Source of the DNA: Exobacillus caeni | GTDB taxonomy: Bacteria; Bacillota; Bacilli; Bacillales; Guptibacillaceae | NCBI RefSeq assembly: GCF_005747095.1 | Contig: NZ_SWLG01000010.1 | Span: forward strand, 92,560 to 156,559 | Length of the DNA: 64,000 bases | Direction: 5' to 3' | Shown here: positions 26,215-34,566 of the stretch, in pieces | Layout of the letters: each line of letters opens with the position of its first letter | How positions within the stretch are numbered: position 1 is the stretch's first letter | Made by a program: the position numbers and the translations under genes | The notes under the pieces: model-generated | The model's database searches: none | The model's input: the letters and a program-made list of their open reading frames with translations, nothing else | Told to the model about the DNA's origin: nothing

Positions 26215-26505
26215 ATGATGTATTTGAACAATGTTTATGTTTGGTATGCTCTAGTTGTTTTGTCTTTACTGTCCCAGATGTTGTTTTTGTTAATTTATAG
26301 AACTGATCATTTAGTTGACCTAGACCCTCTTTTAGCAAGTGCCTTCTGGATATCACCAGGCTTATTCGGAGTCTTGATCGGTACATATGTTCTTTTTAGG
26401 GTGGAAATTGGATTAGCAGCAAATATGCTATCCTTCGTGGTAGTAATTTTGGGGGCTTGTATGCTTTGTTCCTGGTTATTTTCAATTCTTCTTACATCTA
26501 TGTGA
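26215..26505 (+). CDS. Small three-helix membrane protein, unknown
   Basis: This 96-residue hydrophobic protein has three membrane segments (around 7-27, 40-62 and 67-92) and a short charged loop (YRTDHLVDLDP). I do not recognise the family. The ribosome site is weak; start codons at 26215 (ATG), 26218 (ATG) or 26224 (TTG) are all possible. It lies in the AT-rich segment next to the integrase remnant. Confidence 0.5.
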   Translation: MMYLNNVYVWYALVVLSLLSQMLFLLIYRTDHLVDLDPLLASAFWISPGLFGVLIGTYVLFRVEIGLAANMLSFVVVILGACMLCSWLFSILLTSM

Positions 26506-26750
26506 TTAGGCAGTAAGGTTGCCTTTATTAAGATAAAGGGCAGGATTGTTGGGTTATATGATAGTTTACATAGATGAGGGGATACACCGTTTTAAATAAA
26601 GAGGGTGAAGAAATTTTCTAATTGAATTAAGGGTTGCTATGTAAATTAAAAAATCCTTTAATTCGAAGAAATAATATTGATATTATGCCTAAATATAGCA
26701 CCCCTACAAGTGCACCTTTTTATAATATTAAAAAGGAGTTCGATGATGAA

Positions 26751-26960
26751 ATGGAGATCCTCTCCGTTTATTTAATTATCGGGGTATTGATTAGTACATC
26801 AATTTATGTGTTAGCAGATTTTCGACTCGGGTATTTTTTATTTGCATTGTGCATTGCCTGGCTGCCTCTAATACTCATTGGAATAATTATATCTTTACTT
26901 ATGGATTTAGAAGAAGTCTCCAATAAGCAAAACAGATTAGAGCACAAAACCAAGAAATAA
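26751..26960 (+). CDS. Small membrane protein, unknown, overlapping the mraY-like gene end to end
   Basis: The frame is open from 26634 (TTG), but the only ribosome-site-like sequence (AAAGGAG at 26732) precedes ATG 26751 by 12 bases, giving 69 residues. The protein has two hydrophobic segments (LSVYLIIGVLISTSIYVLA and LFALCIAWLPLILIGIIIS) and a basic tail. Its last 62 bases overlap the 3' end of the convergent mraY-like gene. It may be real or a chance frame in AT-rich DNA. Confidence 0.35.
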   Translation: MEILSVYLIIGVLISTSIYVLADFRLGYFLFALCIAWLPLILIGIIISLLMDLEEVSNKQNRLEHKTKK

Positions 26961-27855
26961 ATCCAAAAACGGTAACAATTTTATTTTCAGACCACCCATA
27001 TTTTTTTCCGAAATGAAAATGAATCGGTGTGAAACTAAAAAGACGCTTTTGAGTAAGTTTAAAGGAAGTAACTTGTAAAATAACTGAAAGTTCTTCAGCA
27101 ATGTATACAAAGAACAAAACGGGAATTAAAATTTCAACTTTCTCAATAACTGCAAGAAATGAGAGTGATCCCCCAATAGCTAATGATCCCGTATCCCCCA
27201 TAAAAGCTTTGGCAGGATATATATTATAAATGAGAAAGCCGAGTAAACATCCAATCATAATTAAACAAAAAAGTTGCACCTCTGGTCTGTCTGAAACCAT
27301 AAAAAAGAAAAAGTATGAAGGGATTGCAACAACTCCTAAAAGACCGTCTAAACCATCCGTGAAATTTATGGCATTTGCAGAACCTACGACAAATAAGGTG
27401 ATGACTATGACATATAAGACCAATGGAAAACCTAAGGATATATTTTTATAAATATCAATGTTGGTGTCTACGCCTATTTCATTGATTGCGTAAAAAAGCA
27501 AGGTACCAGTAAAAATAAATTGAAAAATAAGTTTGGTCTTACTCGATACCCCTAATGGATCTTGACGAGAAGCTTTCCAAAAATCATCCAAAAACCCAAC
27601 AAAACTAAAAAGAATGTAGGTAATAGACAAGAAATACATTAATGGAGTAGGTGAAAAAAGAATTGATATTATAATTCCTACAAATAGAATAATTCCAAAC
27701 ATTAACGGAGTGCCTTTTTTTAACTGATGATCTGAAGGAAGTTCTTTTCTTATCGGCTGAAGGAGCCCAAGTTTTCTCAAAACAGCAATTAATAGTGGAG
27801 ATAAAATTGCAACAACTACAAAAGCAATTAACGCTGGTATTATTTGATCGCTCAC
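26899..27855 (-). CDS. MraY-like phospho-sugar transferase, extra copy
   Basis: This 318-residue polyprenyl-phosphate phosphosugar transferase is of normal MraY length, with about ten membrane helices. MraY makes lipid I for peptidoglycan from UDP-MurNAc-pentapeptide. Family motifs are KGTPLMFG (48-54), the metal-binding FLDDFWK (Asp90, Asp91), NFTDGLDG (164-171) and MGDTGSL (219-225). The late MraY motif PIHHHFE is altered: here it is PIHFHFG (277-283), with the middle His and the Glu lost. The gene is alone, away from any cell-wall cluster, in the AT-rich island. It starts at GTG, 9 bases after AAAGGAG. It could be an inhibitor-resistant target copy or act on another UDP-sugar. Confidence 0.88.
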   Translation of the reverse strand: MSDQIIPALIAFVVVAILSPLLIAVLRKLGLLQPIRKELPSDHQLKKGTPLMFGIILFVGIIISILFSPTPLMYFLSITYILFSFVGFLDDFWKASRQDPLGVSSKTKLIFQFIFTGTLLFYAINEIGVDTNIDIYKNISLGFPLVLYVIVITLFVVGSANAINFTDGLDGLLGVVAIPSYFFFFMVSDRPEVQLFCLIMIGCLLGFLIYNIYPAKAFMGDTGSLAIGGSLSFLAVIEKVEILIPVLFFVYIAEELSVILQVTSFKLTQKRLFSFTPIHFHFGKKYGWSENKIVTVFGFISWFCALICFAYWRLLLNP

Positions 27856-28116
27856 TTTTTATTTCTCCTTTTCTCTTTAAATCTATAAATAAGTTCCATA
27901 ATCTTCATTAATTCCCTCTATTTTATTACAAAGTTAATATGTATAGGTTTCTTCAAGAGAACGGCATCATTAATTAATTAGCGTCTCTTTCCTTGTTAAA
28001 CTAAATGGTGCAATAGTTGAAGATCCTGGAGTTGTTGCGGCACCTCAGCTGTAATTGAAGTTACTGGACAGTTTGAGTCAATAGAAAAGATTGGTTAAGC
28101 AAAGGTGGGATATGTT

Positions 28117-29055
28117 TTGACGCAATTGGAAGAAAGATTACACGAGAGAAACTGGAAAATGCTTAAAAAGGAAGTTATTAAGGGTGCTCACGCAGGATAT
28201 ATATATCGAATTCAAGTCCTTGATAAAGAAGATCGTAAGTCTGATTATATATATAAAGAATTTGCAGATGATCGAAATAATGAAATAAAAATCTATAAGA
28301 AGTTAAGTGACTATATTAAGCCCTTCAGTAAATTAGTAGAAGTGTGGGATACTGCTCCACAAGCTATTCTAATGTGTGACCTTAATACACCATTAAAAGA
28401 GGGTTTTAACCTATATACTATAGAGAATAAAAGAAAACTTATCGATAGTATTTTAAGCAGATTAGCAGCTTTACATAGTTTAAGCCCTAGCTCAGTTGCT
28501 AAAGAATTACCAACTCACCAAATTAACTCTGATTGGTTTGATTGGTGTTTGGTCCAATTGAATAAATTATCTTCACAGAATAAATGGAATGCTTCTGAGT
28601 GGATAAAAACAATAGAAAATGCTTACAAGCAATTAAATCTTATAAACTACAAGCAACGGAGTTCTTTCGTCATTACTCACGGAGATCCTCACCTGGAAAA
28701 CATTTTTTATGCAGATGAACAGGTTTGGTTTATTGATTGGGAGTGGGCAGCTATCGGATCACCATTAAGGGACATAACCATATTGTGTCAAGATATATAT
28801 GATGCACATTTGATTAAATACATAAATGAATCTTATAGAAAATATCTGAAGACTAGTAACCTCAATATTCCTATTGAAGATTATCAACGAGATTTTGATT
28901 ATCTGTATGTTGACCATATAACAATGATGTTAGCCTGGGAAATCGAGAAATATTTTCAAGGATATACTTCTGAAGAGGAAATCCAAAGGATAATAGCTTT
29001 TAAAATTAAAGAAATAAAAAGAACAATGAATGAAGAGTTAAAGATATTAGACTAA
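28117..29055 (+). CDS. APH/choline-kinase-like phosphotransferase
   Basis: This cytoplasmic small-molecule kinase of 312 residues has a protein-kinase-like fold. The Brenner motif HGDPHLENIF is at 188-197 and the metal-binding IDWEWAAIG at 206-214. An N-lobe lysine candidate lies in YIYKEF. Family members phosphorylate aminoglycosides, choline, ethanolamine or sugars; the substrate cannot be fixed. GTG 28105 is in frame, but TTG 28117 lies 8 bases after AAAGGTGG, so I prefer it. Codon use is AT-rich like its neighbours. The C-terminal part is rich in aromatic residues (YLYVDHITMMLAWEIEKYF). Confidence 0.85.
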   Translation: MTQLEERLHERNWKMLKKEVIKGAHAGYIYRIQVLDKEDRKSDYIYKEFADDRNNEIKIYKKLSDYIKPFSKLVEVWDTAPQAILMCDLNTPLKEGFNLYTIENKRKLIDSILSRLAALHSLSPSSVAKELPTHQINSDWFDWCLVQLNKLSSQNKWNASEWIKTIENAYKQLNLINYKQRSSFVITHGDPHLENIFYADEQVWFIDWEWAAIGSPLRDITILCQDIYDAHLIKYINESYRKYLKTSNLNIPIEDYQRDFDYLYVDHITMMLAWEIEKYFQGYTSEEEIQRIIAFKIKEIKRTMNEELKILD

Positions 29056-29254
29056 AGGAGGCAAGAGTAAAGAAAAGGTGTTGTAGCGCGATCTCTTTAC
29101 TTGTTGGGCATATGGCAGTTTAGTAAAAAAGGATACTTACTATTAATAAACAATTGTTGATGGACAGAGTAAAGAAGAATAGTGATAAAAATGAAATTCG
29201 TATCCTGTATAGACATTCAATTGTGACAAATTATATTTGTAGGGTGATAAGTCG

Positions 29255-29926
29255 ATGATAGGAATAAGCATAGCAACGAAATGGGAATACGAAGCAACAT
29301 TGGAATACTTTAATATAAAAGAAAACGAACGTTTTGGTTATCCATATGGCGAGTATTTCATGAGAACAATTAATGATACCGAGCTTGTTTTTTACAGTAC
29401 AGGTGTAAGAAAAGTAAATGGTGTTGGTGGTAATCAATATATGATATCTAAATTTAATTTAACTAAAGTAATCGTTGCTGGAACATGTGCAGGAATAGAT
29501 GATAAGTTCAGTAATTTGGATATTTTTGTACCCGATAAAGCGGTTCAATATGATTGCACGGTAAAAGAAATTGAGCCTTTTATTAAACAATCCTTCATAG
29601 TCGATATTGATCTATCAAAATATGGAAACGATTTTCATACCGGAACGATTGGCACCGCTGATAAAGCAGTAGTTATGTGGAAGGACTATTTAGAACTTAT
29701 AGAAAACGAAATAACAATAGCCGATACAGAGGCGGGTGCAATCGCTTATATCTGTAAGAAGAATGATGTTGAGTGCATTATTATAAAAGGAATATCTGAT
29801 TTCCCGACAGAAGAAAGTAACTCTGATAAATTCGAATCGAACGTTGAACAAATTAATGTTTATTTAGAAAACACCCCCAAAGTTATGAACAAAATACTTG
29901 GCGAATATTTAAAAAGATTTATTTAA
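29255..29926 (+). CDS. MTAN-like nucleosidase / nucleoside phosphorylase superfamily protein
   Basis: This 223-residue protein belongs to the purine/uridine phosphorylase superfamily. It opens with MIGISIATKWEYEAT, contains VIVAGTCAGID (phosphate or base pocket), IADTEAGAIAYIC with Glu159 that would bind the ribose, and IIIKGISDFPTE with Asp182, the catalytic acid that protonates the purine. It is close to methylthioadenosine/SAH nucleosidase in layout, but the DxEG motif reads DTEAG and the rest is divergent, so it is probably not the housekeeping enzyme. The start follows GTAGGGTGATAAGTCG. It lies beside the kinase and mraY-like genes in the AT-rich island. Confidence 0.82.
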   Translation: MIGISIATKWEYEATLEYFNIKENERFGYPYGEYFMRTINDTELVFYSTGVRKVNGVGGNQYMISKFNLTKVIVAGTCAGIDDKFSNLDIFVPDKAVQYDCTVKEIEPFIKQSFIVDIDLSKYGNDFHTGTIGTADKAVVMWKDYLELIENEITIADTEAGAIAYICKKNDVECIIIKGISDFPTEESNSDKFESNVEQINVYLENTPKVMNKILGEYLKRFI

Positions 29927-30207
29927 AAGACATAAAAGATTATATGGAAGAATGCTAGGCTGTTATTGAACGAACGGATCAGTTTAGTAAATGGTGATTT
30001 TCTTTAACAACAGCGCTAAAAAACTATGTCAAATATCCATTAAAATTCAAAAATAGGCGTACAAAACTGATGTCAGTTGGTACGTCATTTTTATTGTCAT
30101 TTTAGGTTTTGCACCTTAAAATGGAACAGCCTTAAATTATAATTGTCCTCACTTCTGTTAAAATAAAAGAAGTTATTGTCGGAAGTTAACTAAAAGGAGA
30201 AGGTCTG

Positions 30208-31821
30208 ATGTTAAATCTTTTAGATACCGTGCAGGATGCCATTTCTTTATTTTCATCGACAGGGAAGAACTCCCTCGAGGTGCAGAATAGTGAAGGGGAA
30301 GTTGTTGGTTTTTTTATGTTGAGCGATTTGAATGATGCGATACAGCAGGGAAAACTGAATGAGCCGATAGAAGCAATTATGAAAGGGCGCACTAGAAATG
30401 AACATGCAGTTCCTCCTATGCAGGCAATTAACGAAGAGGAGTATTCAAAGCTTATTAACAGCAACGTGTTTCTGGATATCATCAATTCATTATACGATGG
30501 GGTTTATATAACAGACCATAACGGGATTACCGTGCAAATCAATAGGGCATATGAACGGATCACCGGGATAAAGGCGGAAGAGGTCGTTGGCTATCATATG
30601 GACGAACTTGTTGAATCGGGCTTGATTTCAAGATCGGTTTCGATCGAGGTTCTAAAAGAAAAACGCCAGGTCACGCTGATGCAAACGATAAAAGACAAAC
30701 GGAGGGTTATCGTCTCAGGTACGCCTATATACGGAGAAGAAGGGAAAATCCTGTATGTGATCAGCAGTGTCCGTGACATCACAGAGCTGTTGCATTTGAA
30801 GCATGAAATCGATGAACTGCAGAGCTTAAAGAAACTCCGCCAGAGCACCGGGTCGATGCATGAGAATACGTACGATGAGATTCTCCATTCGGTGATTATA
30901 AGCGAAGAAACGAAGGAGCTATACAAGCTGGCAGAACGTGTAGCCAGAACCGATGTAAAAGTTTTGCTGCAGGGTGAAACAGGTGTCGGAAAGACGCTTG
31001 TCGCAAAATTTATTCATGAAAAAAGCAATCGTACAGACGAAGCATTTCTTGAACTGAACTGTGGAGCCCTCCCTTCTAACCTTATTGAAGCAGAGCTGTT
31101 TGGTTATGAAGCGGGAGCATTTACGGGAGCATCGACGAAAGGGAAAAAGGGTCTCCTTGAATTAGCAGACGAGGGCACGCTCTTTTTAGATGAAATTGGT
31201 GATTTGCCGATCGAGGTCCAGGTGAAGCTGTTAAAAGTGGTCGAGGAAAATAAATTCATGCCTCTTGGTTCTACGGAAGTAAAAACAGTCGATGTCCGGA
31301 TCATCGCAGCTTCCCATAAAAATCTAAAACAAATGGTGGATAAAGGGCAGTTCAGGGAGGACCTCTTCTACCGCTTGAGTGTCGTGCCTGTTACGATTCC
31401 ACCGTTAAGACAAAGAAAAAGAGAACTGATCCCACTGATCCATTACTATATGGATAGATTCAATGCCAGGTATAACATCGACAAAGAACTCACCATCGAA
31501 GCCATCGATGCGTTAACAGAATACCGTTGGCCCGGGAACATTCGAGAATTGATCAATGTGATCGAGCGTCTTGTGGTGACATCCACGACAGACCAAATAG
31601 ATCTTGAGCACTTACCCGACTCGATAAGACTGTCTTCCTACCCTAGAGATTTAGATGTAAACGGGATTATACCGTTAAAAGATGCAACCGAAAAGATCGA
31701 ACGGCAATTGATCACAAAAGCGTTAAAACAGTATAAAACAACGAGGAAAGCAGCTGAAGTGCTACAGGTAAGCCAATCGACGATCGTACAGAAAATGAAA
31801 AAATGGAATATCAGTGATTAG
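30208..31821 (+). CDS. Sigma-54-dependent activator (PAS, AAA+, Fis HTH)
   Basis: This enhancer-binding protein has 537 residues. An N-terminal half-CBS-like stretch is followed by a PAS domain (about 90-195; NVFLDIINSLYDGVYITDHN). The AAA+ domain has Walker A GETGVGKT, the sigma-54-contacting loop GAFTGA, Walker B TLFLDEIGDLP and the sensor region. A Fis-type HTH lies at the C terminus (KAAEVLQVSQSTIVQKMKKW). It precedes, and very likely activates, the sigma-54 promoter at 31949, with the PAS domain sensing the inducer. A ribosome site AAAAGGAGAAGG is present, and a terminator follows. Confidence 0.95.
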   Translation: MLNLLDTVQDAISLFSSTGKNSLEVQNSEGEVVGFFMLSDLNDAIQQGKLNEPIEAIMKGRTRNEHAVPPMQAINEEEYSKLINSNVFLDIINSLYDGVYITDHNGITVQINRAYERITGIKAEEVVGYHMDELVESGLISRSVSIEVLKEKRQVTLMQTIKDKRRVIVSGTPIYGEEGKILYVISSVRDITELLHLKHEIDELQSLKKLRQSTGSMHENTYDEILHSVIISEETKELYKLAERVARTDVKVLLQGETGVGKTLVAKFIHEKSNRTDEAFLELNCGALPSNLIEAELFGYEAGAFTGASTKGKKGLLELADEGTLFLDEIGDLPIEVQVKLLKVVEENKFMPLGSTEVKTVDVRIIAASHKNLKQMVDKGQFREDLFYRLSVVPVTIPPLRQRKRELIPLIHYYMDRFNARYNIDKELTIEAIDALTEYRWPGNIRELINVIERLVVTSTTDQIDLEHLPDSIRLSSYPRDLDVNGIIPLKDATEKIERQLITKALKQYKTTRKAAEVLQVSQSTIVQKMKKWNISD

Positions 31822-31823
31822 AT

Positions 31824-31858
31824 AACGAATCAAATTCTCATATTTGATTCGTTTTTTA
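31824..31858 (+). terminator. Terminator after the sigma-54 activator gene
   Basis: AACGAATCAAA pairs with TTTGATTCGTT over an 8-base loop, followed by TTTTAATC. Confidence 0.88.
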
Positions 31859-31903
31859 ATCAAAAGAGTTATTATCAGAAAGAATGAAATATTCTTGAAA
31901 CCC

Positions 31904-31921
31904 TTTGAAACCCCTTTCAAA
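31904..31921 (+). promoter_or_regulatory. Candidate upstream activating sequence
   Basis: A perfect palindrome TTTGAAA-CCCC-TTTCAAA lies 28 bases upstream of the -24 box. A half copy (CTTGAAACCC) lies just before it. It is a plausible binding site for the Fis-type activator, though closer to the promoter than most UAS. Confidence 0.5.
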
Positions 31922-31948
31922 TGAGTCTCTTTTGTGAATGTTTAAAAG

Positions 31949-31965
31949 TTGGCACGGTTCTTGCA
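31949..31965 (+). promoter_or_regulatory. Sigma-54 (-24/-12) promoter
   Basis: TTGGCACGGTTCTTGCA matches the SigL/RpoN consensus at every conserved position. GG (31951) and GC (31963) are exactly 12 bases apart. The first gene starts 31 bases downstream. Confidence 0.95.
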
Positions 31966-31995
31966 ATAGTAATTAGGTGAAAGGGGAGTAATGTA

Positions 31996-33144
31996 ATGAA
32001 TGTATCAACATTTAAAATTGCCAACAAATTAATCACTGGAGAAGGGGCAACAGACCAATTATTTAATGAGGTTCAACGGTTAAACATCAAAAACCCGTTG
32101 ATCGTGACTGATAAGATATTGAAAGAAGTAGGTGTGGTAGAAAAAATCGAGGATAAATTGAACTGCCTTACATTCGATGTTTGGGATGGCGTTAAACCAG
32201 AGCCGGAGGTCCATCTTGTAGAAGAATGTACTTCTGTGTTCCGTGAAGGAAAGCATGACGGCCTTATCGCGATAGGCGGCGGAAGTGCGATCGATATTGC
32301 GAAAGGGGTTTCTGGTTTTGCAGGCTTCGATGGGAAGATCGAAGAATTGTTTGGAACCGATATTGTTCCTGAAAAAGGAGCGCCTGTCATCGCGATTCCG
32401 ACCACGGCTGGAACTGGTTCTGAGGTAACAAACATCTCGATTCTTTCCGATACGGAGGCTCAATTGAAAAAGGGAATCGTCAGCGACTATATCTTGCCGG
32501 ATGTAGCGATCGTTGCACCGGAAATGACACTGACAATGCCCAGATCCGTTACTGCAGCAAGCGGAATCGATGCGCTTGTCCATGCGATTGAAGCCTATAT
32601 TTCTGTAAACGCTTCACCGATTACGGACGCACTCGCTTTAGGGGCGATAAAGTTAATCGCAACCAATTTGCCAAAGGCATTTTCCAATCCAAACAATGTT
32701 AAAGCCAGGGAAAACATGGCGACAGGTAGCCTGATGGCTGGCATGGCCTTTGGGAATGCAGGAGTTGCAGCAGTTCATGCCCTTGCATATCCGCTTGGCG
32801 GACGATTCCATATCGCCCATGGCGTCAGCAACGCACTTTTATTGCCTTACGTGATGGAGTGGAACAAGATCAGCTGTGTGGAAAGGTTCCGTGATATCGC
32901 AGAAGCGTTAGGAGAAAACGTTTCACATCTCTCAGACATCGAGGCGGCCGACCGTTCTGTAGAATCGATGCGCCGGTTATGCGAAGCGGTCAACATACCA
33001 AAAGGGATCCGCCATTTTAACGTACCGGAAGACGCGATCGCTTCCATGGCTGAGGACGCAAGCAAAATTGAACGGTTGTTGAAGAACAACCCGAGGATTT
33101 TTACTGTCGAAGAAATTGAGAAAATCTACCGAGCTGCATATTAA
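31996..33144 (+). CDS. Iron-dependent (class III) alcohol dehydrogenase
   Basis: This cytoplasmic NAD(P)-dependent alcohol dehydrogenase has 382 residues, the usual size. The cofactor loop is GGGSAIDIAKG. The metal ligands are Asp and His in GIDALVHAIEAY, His in AAVHALAYPLGG, and His in IAHGVSNALLLPYVM. It is the first gene of the sigma-54 operon with a permease and a succinate-semialdehyde dehydrogenase. The most economical reading is a 4-hydroxybutyrate dehydrogenase that makes succinate semialdehyde for the third gene, but other omega-hydroxy acids or diols are possible. Confidence 0.92.
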   Translation: MNVSTFKIANKLITGEGATDQLFNEVQRLNIKNPLIVTDKILKEVGVVEKIEDKLNCLTFDVWDGVKPEPEVHLVEECTSVFREGKHDGLIAIGGGSAIDIAKGVSGFAGFDGKIEELFGTDIVPEKGAPVIAIPTTAGTGSEVTNISILSDTEAQLKKGIVSDYILPDVAIVAPEMTLTMPRSVTAASGIDALVHAIEAYISVNASPITDALALGAIKLIATNLPKAFSNPNNVKARENMATGSLMAGMAFGNAGVAAVHALAYPLGGRFHIAHGVSNALLLPYVMEWNKISCVERFRDIAEALGENVSHLSDIEAADRSVESMRRLCEAVNIPKGIRHFNVPEDAIASMAEDASKIERLLKNNPRIFTVEEIEKIYRAAY

Positions 33145-33165
33145 TTTTAATGGGGGAATGAAATA

Positions 33166-34551
33166 ATGTGGAAAAACCGTAAAGAAGGAGCGGAACTGCC
33201 ATATATTCCGTTAGGCCCTTTTAAGCTAAGGCTGCCTTTTATCCATTACAAGTTCGAATGGCCGGATTATGTTCAGGGATTGTTGATGTGTGCGGTCGAC
33301 TTAGCTGCGATTCCGTTGATGATTGAACTTCTTGGAATGCCGTTTGAAGTGGCACTTGCCGTTGTTATGCTGAATGGTTTACTTTATTTGACTCATCATC
33401 TGTTGGGAGACCCTGTCGTTCCGGGATGGATCACACCTGCTATCCCGCTTATTATGGCTTATGTCTCAACCTTTCCAGAAGGACCGGAGAGGGTGCATGC
33501 ACTAGTCTCGTTCCAGTTAACGCTTGGATTGTTGTCTATTTTGCTCGGTGCAACAGGGATGGCGCAAAAGGTTGTAAGGTTGGTGCCGCCAGCGATTAAA
33601 TCTGGCGTTATTTTAGGTGCAGGATTCGCCGCTGTTATGTCTGTTTTTGAAGTTGGCGGACGCTTTGAATCATTTCCGTGGACAATCTCGATCGCGGTAG
33701 GTATCGCATTTTATATTATCTTTTCCAAACATTTTAGTAAGCTTAAAAACCGCAACAGTATGTGGATGTTGATTTCAAAGCTCGGCATTTTCCCGATCAT
33801 TTTGTTAGCGGTAATCATCGCACCGCTTTTTGGCGAAGCGCCATGGCCGAACGTTGAATGGGGATTAAGTTCACCTGATTTCGCTACCCTCTGGAGTGAA
33901 TATACAGTATTCGGGTTAGGGATGCCTCCTCTCATGATGTTTATCACAGCGCTTCCAACTGTTCTCGCAGCATATATCGTACTGTTTGGAGATGTTCTTC
34001 AAAGCAGGGCGCTGATTAAAGAGGGACAGGAAGAAAGAAAAGATATCGATGTGGATTATAACCCTGACCGGGCGCATATGATTTTTGGTGGAAGGAATAC
34101 GATTATGAGTATCCTGGGACCTGATGTTACGATGGCTGGTCCGTTATGGGCGGCGATGCAGGTCGTTGTAATCGAACGTTTTAAAGAAGGAAAGAAAGCG
34201 ATGAACTCCCTCATCGGAGGTTCTGGTTCTTTCCGCTGGGGTACCAACACAGGCTTGCTGCTCCTTCCGATTGTAAGTCTTGTGCAGCCGATCTTAGGAA
34301 TCGCCCTTGCCTTAACCTTATTGATACAGGGCTATGTTAGTGTGAAAGTCGGTATCCTTGAATCACGAAGCCAGCGCGATCTTGGAATCGCAGGCGTGAT
34401 GGGTGCTGTACTGGCAACAAAAGGCGCAGCCTGGGGATTCGCAGTAGGTATTGTCTTGACACTATTAATCTATGGTAAAAAGTTCTTCACAGGGGAAAAC
34501 GAAGAAATCTTTACGAAGGATTTAGAAGAAGAAGAAAGCAAAGCTTCATAG
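33166..34551 (+). CDS. Polytopic permease (NCS2/SulP-like)
   Basis: This 461-residue membrane protein has about twelve to thirteen hydrophobic segments and an acidic C-terminal tail (KDLEEEESKAS). The segment LVPPAIKSGVILGAGFAAVMSV resembles the family helix that leads into the substrate site of nucleobase (NCS2) and SulP carriers, as do MPPLMMFITALPTVLAAYI and ILGPDVTMAGPLW. It lies between the alcohol dehydrogenase and the aldehyde dehydrogenase (21- and 15-base gaps), so it probably imports their substrate, an organic acid or alcohol. The family assignment is tentative. Confidence 0.8.
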   Translation: MWKNRKEGAELPYIPLGPFKLRLPFIHYKFEWPDYVQGLLMCAVDLAAIPLMIELLGMPFEVALAVVMLNGLLYLTHHLLGDPVVPGWITPAIPLIMAYVSTFPEGPERVHALVSFQLTLGLLSILLGATGMAQKVVRLVPPAIKSGVILGAGFAAVMSVFEVGGRFESFPWTISIAVGIAFYIIFSKHFSKLKNRNSMWMLISKLGIFPIILLAVIIAPLFGEAPWPNVEWGLSSPDFATLWSEYTVFGLGMPPLMMFITALPTVLAAYIVLFGDVLQSRALIKEGQEERKDIDVDYNPDRAHMIFGGRNTIMSILGPDVTMAGPLWAAMQVVVIERFKEGKKAMNSLIGGSGSFRWGTNTGLLLLPIVSLVQPILGIALALTLLIQGYVSVKVGILESRSQRDLGIAGVMGAVLATKGAAWGFAVGIVLTLLIYGKKFFTGENEEIFTKDLEEEESKAS

Positions 34552-34566
34552 AAAGGAATTTATACG

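Noticed and set aside
33166..34551. Naming the sigma-54 operon permease as a GABA permease
   Set aside because: It lacks the amino acid-polyamine permease signature and has segments resembling NCS2/SulP carriers.
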